Assembly: GCF_030272615.1 (NCBI RefSeq)
Contig: NC_081414.1
Span: 817,014,396 to 817,078,395 of the forward strand
Length of the DNA: 64,000 nt
Source: Cryptomeria japonica
Taxonomy: Eukaryota; Streptophyta; Pinopsida; Cupressales; Cupressaceae
Reading direction: 5' to 3'
The notes below the pieces were generated by a model. The model did no database searches. It was not told where the DNA came from and saw only the letters and a list, made by a program, of their open reading frames with translations. Shown piece by piece: positions 56,221-64,000 of this stretch (position 1 is the first letter of the stretch; every line of letters starts with the position of its first letter). The position numbers were made by a program, and so were the translations under genes.

Positions 56221-56358
56221 TGATCTTGTTGATATTGAAACTTGACTTTGTTGAGGGGTTTGATCTTATTGATGTTGAAACTTGACTTTGTTGAGGGATT
56301 TGATCTTGTTGATGTTGAAACTTTACTTTGTTGAGGGGTTTGATCTTGTTGATATTGA
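56221..56358 (-). repeat. 40-bp minisatellite, 3.4 units
   Basis: Units start at 56221, 56261, 56301 and 56341 (partial). Each begins TGATCTTGTTGATATTGAAA, with few substitutions. Since 40 is not a multiple of 3, the apparent open frames over it cycle through all three readings and are not evidence of coding. Confidence 0.85.
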
Positions 56359-57999
56359 TGTTGCAAAGACACGGTAGCAAGCAAAGAAAACAATCTAAAC
56401 TAAATAAAGAGAGCACTTGTTTAAAGGACTTTTTCAAATCCTCATGAATGTTGAGATCTTTTTCAAGACCCCATTTTGTTTTCAATAATATTTTGGAAAT
56501 TCAATAGAACATCAAAAAGACTCTTGTAAGGTCAAAAGGTCACAAGTATTATCACAACCCTATCACACCCTAGGGTGTACCCATTTTTTTGCCTTTTTCC
56601 AGAAATTAGACCAAAGAAGATCACTCCTCAATTGGCCCGTTATCCTGGGAGATATATGGTGAGTGTCTTGGGGGCGGATTCTTCCCCACAATTGCACTAT
56701 GATAATTCAAGTGGCTGGTTACTAACTCAATTTGGCCTCTAGATCCTAAGGTATTTAATCAGGCTTTCATTCAAGTGGGCATAGATCTAGCAAATTTAAT
56801 CATTGCTATGCCATTCCAACACCTATTTCTTACAATTTTCATTGCAAACACATTTATTTTATAGTGGTTTGGAATACTTGATGTTAGCCATTACCACTTT
56901 AGGTAATTCCCTCATTTGGCCTTATGGGCTACTTGGGAGGGAGGCCTTCTAAGGGTATTATCCTAATGCAGAAAATGAAATAAAGCATAAAGAGGTGGGT
57001 CTGACTTTTTGATCATCAAAAAGAGGGGAGAGCATATACCTATCACCTCACAAACACACAAAACAATGTTTTTTTAACCCCTATTGCAAAATTGTCTAGT
57101 CTAAATGGAGATGTTACTCCATAAAAACATGGTGTTAATTTTATCTTTCATAGCAATCGTGAAGCAAAAAGAAGAGTGTTGTGGTTTATTTTATTTGCAC
57201 CAAATTGAATTGTCTCTAAGCTACCCCTGCAAGAAAACCAATAAATGTTAGTCGATACATGGTGGGCTATCCAGTCTAATTTGTTTTTGTTACAACTTTT
57301 GACGTCAATTATGAAAGCAATTGCGAATGAATATGGAAGAAATTTTGAGATGTTATGAAAGCAATTGGGAGACATTATGAAAGAAATTGCAAATTGATGA
57401 CAGATCAATTGCACACTATTTAAACTAGAAAATTTTCAGAAAATTAAAAAAGAATGAAAAGGCAGAAGACAAAAGTTATTCTATGATGATGTCACTCCAG
57501 ATCATGTGAGCCATCACTTCAATGTCATCATAAAAATTAGATTTGGCAAGGAATCAATGAATGTTTTAGTGGTATTGATCGATTGCCTCTCCCTCTTAAA
57601 TTTCACGAAGTTGTCTTTTTGCCTTTAAAAGGCCTTGGTATGTTCTTTGTTGTCTTCTATGTTGTCTTACACTCTTAGCACCTAAAATTTTGAAAGTCAC
57701 CTTACCTACCATCAGATTAGACACATTTCATGCAAAAATATGAATTTTCTAGAATTAGAAAACATTTATGGGTTAGGTGCACAAGACCAATTAAGTGACA
57801 AATGACAAACAAAAATTGATTTTTTGACCCCTTCTGGCAATTGTGAATCAATTTTAGCAATTGCGAGACATTTTAACATCAATTCTGAACTGATATTAGC
57901 AAGTGCAAATTTCTACACTGTCAATTGTGGACCTGGATTTTCTGGGATTGTATAGATTTGCAAAATCAAATAAAATAGAAAGTGAAGGTTAAATCTGAT
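56359..57999 (-). other. Element H leader
   Basis: 1.6 kb between the LTR-side primer site and the gag-like frame. It is AT-rich, and its open frames are short and unlike any family. Nothing else found. Confidence 0.35.
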
Positions 58000-58019
58000 C
58001 TTTCATGTCGGGTTCACCA
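58000..58019 (-). other. Primer-binding-like site of element H
   Basis: TGGTGAACCCGACATGAAAG on the minus strand, 1 nt from the LTR end. The first 13 bases equal those of element E. tRNA not assigned. Confidence 0.5.
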
Positions 58020-58020
58020 T

Positions 58021-59017
58021 TGTTTCTATGCTTGAAATCATTAAAATTAAGATAATTAGGAAGTAAGAACGAATCACCAATTCTTAACTAATTAAGCTGA
58101 TTTTAAACATAATCAATAGAATAAATGCAAGAAATGGAAGATCTAAGCTAATAAAAACTCCCTATTCCACATTTGTGCTTCCATTGTTCTTCTCCATATT
58201 GTTGATGTAGGTGGCTTTCAGATGTTGCACTGATTTCCTGTATAAGATAGACAATAATTTTGAAGACTATGATTCTAGATTGAATTGAGAAAAGAGGTTG
58301 AATTTATAGATTTTCAACACAGAAGGGGTGAGAATTTGAACTGAAGTGTTGATTGATAGTCAATTGAAATTGATTGATTAGTGAAGTTAATAGATTGATC
58401 TGTTAACTCATTTGATTAGGGAGTCAACTAAATAGATTGGCTAGTGAACTGAATAGATTAGCTAGTTGATTGAGTTGATTGAGAGATGACTGAATTGATT
58501 GAGAGATAACTGGTTAGTCAGAAAAAGGTGATTGAGAGTTAACTGAGTTAACTGATTAATCAACTGATTTGATGAAGCAGTTCTAATTTCAACATGTGAT
58601 GTAGGAGATTGACTTGAAATTCAATTTCATTTTTACTTGCATTTGAATTTGGGTTTTCGAATGCTGAAATGCACATGAGATTAACTGAAATTCACATTTG
58701 GTGAAATGAAATTAATTGGAATTAGGATTTGGGGATTGGAAGAATAATTAATTAATAATTTAAATGAAATTATTTAAACAGTAGAAATAAGCTTGCTTAA
58801 TAATAAAGATTATTTAACTAAGGAGAAAATCATAATTAATTAAATAATTAATATTTGAGATGGGTTTAAATGACGAAATGATTAAAGAATGGAAATTGGA
58901 TAATTAGTAATGTAGAATGTGATGATTTGAATTATTAAAATATCTTAATTAAATAATTACTTAATTAATAGATGAATAATTAGTATGCGATCAATGGGAC
59001 ATTTTTAGGTGTCTACA
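58021..59017 (-). repeat. 5' LTR of element H
   Basis: Minus-strand start TGTAGACACCTAAAAATGTC, and end AGCATAGAAACA next to the primer-like site. About 58330-58570 is a degenerate run of TTGATTGA / AGTTAACTGA words. The rest is AT-rich. No second copy was found in the window. Confidence 0.55.
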
Positions 59018-59072
59018 ATATATATATATACATACATACATACATACATACATACATACATACATACATACA

Positions 59073-59154
<82 letters not shown>

Positions 59155-59235
59155 TGTATGTATGTATGTATGTATGTATGTATGTATGTATGTATGTATG
59201 TATATATATACATATATACATATATACATATATAT

Positions 59236-59271
<36 letters not shown>

Positions 59272-59312
59272 GTATGTGTATGTGTATGTATATATACATA
59301 TGCATACTGTAT
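59018..59312. repeat. Palindromic microsatellite (CATA)n-(TA)n-(TATG)n
   Basis: CATA repeats span about 59031-59100, then pure TA to about 59127, then TATG repeats to about 59201, then mixed TA/TATAC to 59312. The CATA and TATG arms are reverse complements and could form a long hairpin or cruciform. The frames translated from it (HTYI, MYVC strings) are artefacts. Confidence 0.95.
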
Positions 59313-60751
59313 TGTAGACATATAAATTTGACCACTTTCCTAAATAAATATTTAATATTTATTATAACCCTCATTCCTCCTATTAATTAAATTCCATTTA
59401 ATTAATTCCTTCATTTTTCATCTATTTGATTAAATGAATTACTCAATTTATTTAATTAAATTCACATTAACCTTTTCTAGCCTTTGATTAAATAAATCAC
59501 TTTATTTAATTAATTCCCCATTCTCCCTTTTTAATTAAATTTACATTTAATTAAATTTATCCTTGCAAATAAATAAATCTAATTTATTTATTAAATACCC
59601 CACTTGTATTTATGCAAGTTGCATCTATTTTGGTTGAAATAAAGTAATTTTATTTTAATTAAAATCCTTCTCCTCCATCCACTTGCATTTTCCTACATCT
59701 CCCACTTTCCTCCTAAACCCCTTCTAAATTCTTCTAATCACTTGCAATTTAGCCTAATTCATCTCCTAATTATTTTCACATTCCTAAGAAAAGGGAAGTC
59801 ACTTCTCAAAACCTCCAAAGTCTTTGAAATGCATTAAAGGCTTTATGTCTTCAACAAGTTAACCCTCAAAGTCTTCCTAACCATTAATGGTTAACTCAAC
59901 TTCCCTTCATAGTTAAATACTTTCTCTCTAACTTAACCCTCATCTAACCCAAGGGCCTCATCAAGCATTCATGGCTTTAACCTTGGTTATCCTATTAACC
60001 CTTGCACAAGAGTTTACGCCTTGCATAAAAGCTTTGTTCATTAGATAACCCTAATATAACCTTAACCCTTACCTCCTAGGGTAACCTTCATGTATTCTCA
60101 AGCATTTAATACCTCTTACATCTTCTCTCAAGCAACCCTTTGTTGACAATTGTCACCATTTCATTGGTGAGAATTGTAAACATGGATTGATTAACTTTCA
60201 ATCCTAGCCCTTGTTAAGATTATTCAATCTTGAACATCCATTGCCCTATTTTCCCTATAAATAGAGATCTCATTCCTCATTTAAAAAAAAACAATCTTTC
60301 ATGCATCTACACTAAAGTCTAATTTACTAAGTATTTTAGCCTCTCTTTGTTAGAATATCATCATAACATTTAGGAGTATTTTTTATGTCATAAGATATTC
60401 ATGTTAGGATAGTATATCATGCTAGGATAATTTGCTAATCTTTTATCATATCATCATATTCATACTAGCTTAATCATCATAGTTCTAATATCATATATAT
60501 CTTAGAATGCATTCATGCATATAAATCAAATATCACTCGTTCTTGGAGTTGTCATTCCTTAGTCACTTTGCTCAATGATCTAAGAAAAAAACATTAACTT
60601 TAGAGATCCCGTGAGATAGAGAACAATGGGACACCACTTGGGAAGTTGAACTAATTCAATTAGTTCATATACTTGCACCAGGAGTCTCATTGGTGTGTGG
60701 GTCTTTTCTATTTGATTTATTCATTTTCGTCACCACATTTTCCTGCATACA
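59313..60751 (+). repeat. 5' LTR of element J
   Basis: Starts TGTAGACATATAAATTTG and ends TCCTGCATACA, 4 nt before the primer site. It contains many TTAATTAA-type tracts in its U3 and a TATA box at 60256. The second LTR lies beyond the window. Confidence 0.7.
60256..60264 (+). promoter_or_regulatory. Probable TATA box of the element J LTR
   Basis: TATAAATAG preceded by TTCCC, about 490 bp before the LTR end. Consensus match and position in the LTR only. Confidence 0.5.
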
Positions 60752-60755
60752 CTTA

Positions 60756-60773
60756 TGGAGCCCACCGTGGAGC
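60756..60773 (+). other. Primer-binding site of element J (Lys tRNA type)
   Basis: TGGAGCCCACCGTGGAGC differs at two positions from TGGCGCCCACCGTGGGGC, the site complementary to plant tRNA-Lys used by many gypsy elements. Confidence 0.75.
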
Positions 60774-60928
60774 ACGTCCCCATAAATAACATCATTTTTT
60801 GTGCGGGATAAGGATTTCTAACACACTAGAATACCTTTTTAGCGCATTTGGAGTATATTTTAGTGCATCTGTGGCAAATGGTAGTGCATTCATCGCTACC
60901 ATAGAAGTGGTCATATCAACAAAACAAT

Positions 60929-62030
60929 ATGGAAACGGGTTCTAGATCATGCAATGAATGGGATACAAAGGCTAAGGACCTATTGGCAAGCACCAAGAAG
61001 GCATCATAGAACCCCTGCAACTTCCTTCACAATTTGCCAGAGACAAAACAGGTTTTGGGTATTGACAACATGTTTCGCCTAGGTAGAAGCAAAATCACCA
61101 GCAAAAACCTTAGTGGAGAGAAAAGAAAAAATATAGTGAAGACTCATGGCAAGAAGCACTACACCAAGCAGCAGAAATGACAAGGAAAGAGAAAAAGAAT
61201 CAAGAAAACAAAAAAATGCCAAGAAGAACTCACCATTCAAAAGGAGGAAGCTTCTTATAAAAAAGTACATCATGTACAAGAACTTGATCAAACCAAGGTT
61301 GAGCCGCAACCTAAAGAAATTTTTACTCACAAAAAAGAAATGGTGTACGAACAAATGCAAAGAGTACAAACTGGCACTGATCCCGAATCAGAAAAAGCTA
61401 GAAAACTGGTGTCAATCATCAGTGATCTTTTCTCACTATACAACATACCTGTCAGATATAGTGAGGTAACCTAGGACAGTGATTCTGAAACCAATTCCAA
61501 TGAATATGAGTGGGGTAGTTGTTTTGATGTTACTGAAGACATTGAGGTGGATACTATCTATGCATACTCACCCATTTCTCAGGAGGGACAAAGCTAAAAA
61601 CCTCGACCACTTGAATTCAGACCATGACATATCTACGAGGCTAGTGAGAATGAGCAACAACTATATGAACATGTCAATATTGAAGAAAATACCATCGAAG
61701 ACATCAAAAATATCATAGACCTCACCGATATCCCAAATGACTATAACAATGACTCTATCATGACACTTACAACAGTTGATCTTAACCCACCCAATGACTC
61801 CTTACCGCTCATATATCCCGATCTCATAGAATAAGAAGAACCCGAACATCATGATATACCAATATTCTCAAATGATGAATCCATTGTCCAATACCTATGC
61901 TCATTCAACCCAGAAACGTGCTCTACTAGTGAAAAAAATAACGATATCTACAATCAAGGGAGTGCCAAGTCTCTCAGTCGCAAAAAAAAATAAACAAAGA
62001 ATCTAATGGTGAAAACCAGTCAATCGCAGT
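60929..62030 (+). pseudogene. Element J residual gag/linker frame
   Basis: ATG 60929 (METGSRSCNEWDTKAKDL) is in the same frame as RT. After stops it is Lys/Arg-rich, then strongly acidic (VTEDIEVDTIYAYSPISQEG, ENTIEDIKNIIDLTDIPNDY), like the protease-to-RT linker of Tat elements. No capsid core, knuckle or Asp-Ser/Thr-Gly is seen, so gag and protease have been deleted. Confidence 0.5.
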
Positions 62031-63120
62031 ATTAGATGAAAAAAAAAGTCAAAATAAAGGATGCATTTGAAGGTGAAAACCTTTTTGAGGCACCTAAAGA
62101 TGGGAGACTTGACACTCTTCCTAAATATTATCAAGAAAAGTCACCAATATTGATTGAGCCAACTCAATCAATTAACATCGGTACTGAAGCAGCAGTCAAA
62201 ACCATACATCTGGAAGAATCACTCATAGAAGAAGAACAACCAGATTTTATCAAATTCTTCAAGGAAAAGAAAATCAATTTTGCTTGGTCTTATGCTGACA
62301 TGCTAGGTATAGATCCGAATCTAATCATGCATCACTTATCCATCGCTCCTGGAGCTAAATCGATCAAGTAGAAATTAAGAAAGATGAATCCACAAGTGGC
62401 ATTATTGGTCAAAGAAAAACTAAAGAAGTTATTAGATGTCAGATTCATCCGACCTATAGACTATGCTGAATGGATCTCAAACATTGTACTAGTTTCAAAA
62501 CCTGACAAAAGTATCATAATATGCACAGACTTTAGGGATGTCAACAAAGCATGTCCAAAGGATGAATTTCCTTTACCAAGCATTAACATTATTGTGGATC
62601 TAATAGCAGGCCACATAGTGTTATCATTAATGGATGGATTCTCTGGCTATAATCAAATCAGGATAGCCCTAGAAGATCAAGATAAAACTATGTTCACCTA
62701 TCCATGGGGAACTTATTGTTAGAACACCATGCCTTTTGGCTTGAAAAATGCTGGTGCAACTTATCAAAGAGCCATGACAATAGTCTTTCATGATATGATG
62801 CATACTTTCATGGAGGATTATGTGGATAATTTACTAGCTAAATCATTCACCCGAGTAGAACACCTAGACATGCTAGATAAAATCTTTCAACGATTGGAGC
62901 AATTCAAGGTCAGACTAGACCCTAAAAAGTTACATCTTCGGGGTCACATCCAGCAAACTGTTAGGCTACATTATATCAAAAGAGGTCATCGTAGTAGATC
63001 CAACAAAGGTTCAAGCTATCATGGAGATGCCACCTCCCAAAAACATTAGCCAACTCAGATCTTTGTAGGGACGGCTGCAATTCATCAGACGATTCATCAC
63101 TTAGCTGGCAGATAAGTGTC
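62031..63120 (+). pseudogene. Element J reverse transcriptase
   Basis: FAWSYADMLGIDPNLIMHHL leads into EKLKKLLDVRFIRPIDYAEW, ICTDFRDVNKACPKDEFPLP, LSLMDGFSGYNQI and MPFGLKNAGATYQRAM. The catalytic box is YVDN at 62819-62830, the last Asp changed to Asn, which should abolish polymerisation. Stops occur at 62369-62371 and near 62720. A frameshift follows near 62940 and the thumb region is decayed. Confidence 0.85.
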
Positions 63121-64000
63121 TCCCATTCAATCATCTGCTTCATAAGAATATACTTTCAGATGGGAAGACAAGTGTGCAAAATCATTCCACTAGCTCAAAC
63201 AATATCTATTGAATCCACTAGTTTTGGTACCTTCGATAATAGGCAAGCCACTCATTCTCTATATATCAACAATAAAAGTATCATTGGGGGCACTACTAGC
63301 ACAAGAAGATCTAGCAGGCAAATAATAGGCTATCTATTACAACAGTAGGACTTTGAATGGATATTAACTCAATTATATATTTATTGAGAAAGCTTGCTTG
63401 GTAGTGGTGTTTTCTTCTCAAAAGTTCTGCCACTATATGTTAGCCCACACAATAAAGCTAGTAGCAAAAATCAATCCTCTCAAATATCTACTTAGCAAAG
63501 CTCCTCTCATAGGATGATTAGCTAAGTGGGTCATGATTCTTAGTGAGTTTGATATCTAGTACACAGAATGAAAAGCTATCAAAGGATAGGTAATTGTAGA
63601 TCAACTGATAGAAGCACCATTACCATACCAACAACCACTATAGTTGGAATTTACGGACATGGATGTACTCACTGTTACACCCAAGCAATGGACCCTATAC
63701 TTTGATGGATTCTATACACAAAATGGATCAGATGTTAGTATCCTGTTTGTCACTCCAGAGGGGCACACGATTCCAAGATCTTATAGATTGATGTTTCCAT
63801 GCACCAACAACATTGCTGAATATGAAGCCCTAGTAACAGGAATCAAAATGGTTATGGAATAGAGAATCACAGAATTAAGAGTCTATGGGGATTCTCAATT
63901 AGTTATCAACCAGATCAACGATGACTATTAGACAAAGGATGATAAGCTAATTCCTTACAAGAGAATGGTGGATGATTTCAAACAGTACTTTGTGCACATC
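63121..64000 (+). pseudogene. Element J RNase H remnant and archaeal-type RNase H
   Basis: 63121-63640 is too decayed to read the first RNase H with confidence. At 63644-63862, WTLYFDGFYTQNGSDVSILF (Asp), VTPEGHTIPRSYRLMFPCTN and NIAEYEALVTGIKM (Glu) match the second RNase H. A stop follows, and VYGDSQLVINQI (Asp) continues in frame. Order RT, RNase H, second RNase H is standard for Tat, unlike element A. The frame runs on past the window edge. Confidence 0.75.

Larger units (their letters stand above)
54350..59017 (-). mobile_element. Element H: non-autonomous gag-like LTR element (partial)
   Basis: A 997-bp LTR (58021-59017) abuts the same primer-like site as element E. It is followed on the minus strand by a ~1.9-kb leader and a low-complexity, gag-like frame. 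No RT or integrase is present and no second LTR was found, so the left boundary is arbitrary. It could extend to ~51580. Confidence 0.45.
59313..64000 (+). mobile_element. Element J: Ty3/gypsy retrotransposon, 5' part
   Basis: LTR, Lys-tRNA-like primer site, shortened gag region, RT and a second RNase H follow in order on the plus strand and continue past the window end. RT followed by an archaeal-type RNase H points to the Tat lineage. A recognisable gag core, zinc knuckle and protease are missing, since only ~1.1 kb lies between the first ATG and RT. It is therefore a deletion derivative. Confidence 0.8.

Noticed and set aside
56124-56485. Minus-strand NINKIKPLNKVKFQ repeat protein
   Set aside because: It comes from the 40-bp minisatellite, whose unit shifts frame each time.
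59005-59390. Six overlapping frames of HTYI / MYVC repeats on both strands
   Set aside because: They are translations of the CATA/TATG microsatellite; tetranucleotide repeats give open frames by composition alone.
1-64000. Intact host genes, tRNA or rRNA genes, CRISPR arrays
   Set aside because: None seen on either strand. Every long frame is retroelement- or transposon-like, or belongs to the element-associated family.

Overview
The window is nuclear DNA from a seed plant with a large, retroelement-rich genome. The evidence is plant-type Ty1/copia and Ty3/gypsy elements, a hAT-type transposase relic, AT-rich sequence, deep nesting and no intact host gene. A gymnosperm would fit, but species cannot be set from sequence alone. 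I found no rRNA, tRNA, CRISPR or bacterial-type feature. Nearly all coding sequence is decayed, mostly by in-frame stops rather than frameshifts.

Layout, outside to inside. Element A (1-50823, minus strand) is a Ty3/gypsy element with unusually long LTRs: 46049-50823 is complete (4775 bp) and 1-3835 is the other copy, cut by the window edge. Each LTR carries, in its U3 part, the remains of a ~1000-codon open frame unrelated to gag or pol. Between the LTRs lie integrase, RT, an extra RNase H, protease and gag (4006-9482), then the leader and primer site (9483-9735 plus 45932-46042). Element B (9736-45931, plus strand) is a Ty1/copia element inserted in that leader. Its coding region is split between integrase (to ~14240) and RT (from ~42511) by a hAT-like DNA transposon, C (transposase relic 39018-41806, minus). 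C carries dispersed CTCGCGA-type repeats that now lie in three blocks because two further insertions separate them.

The first insertion (about 15364-29270) carries a second, diverged copy of the A-type extra frame (28884 down to 17576). That frame is itself interrupted by a young non-autonomous gag-protease LTR element, E (19802-27695, target duplication ACTCC). The second insertion is a gypsy element, F (about 29840-38182, minus), whose whole gag-pol lies in one frame. A third relative of the extra protein lies downstream of its pol.

Right of A: a copia LTR scrap (50824-51115), an unassigned stretch with internal duplications (51116-54349), and a gag-like non-autonomous element H (about 54350-59017, minus) with minisatellites and a 997-bp LTR. 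Then comes a palindromic CATA/TA/TATG microsatellite (59018-59312). The last unit is the 5' half of a plus-strand gypsy element, J (59313 to the window end), with a Lys-tRNA-like primer site and a degenerate RT followed by an archaeal-type RNase H.

The most interesting result is a protein family of unknown function associated with these gypsy elements. It appears in three diverged forms: inside the A LTRs, in the split copy, and downstream of pol in F. The second is an unusual domain order in A, where an RNase H-like domain lies between protease and RT while the RNase H after RT has lost its catalytic Asp.
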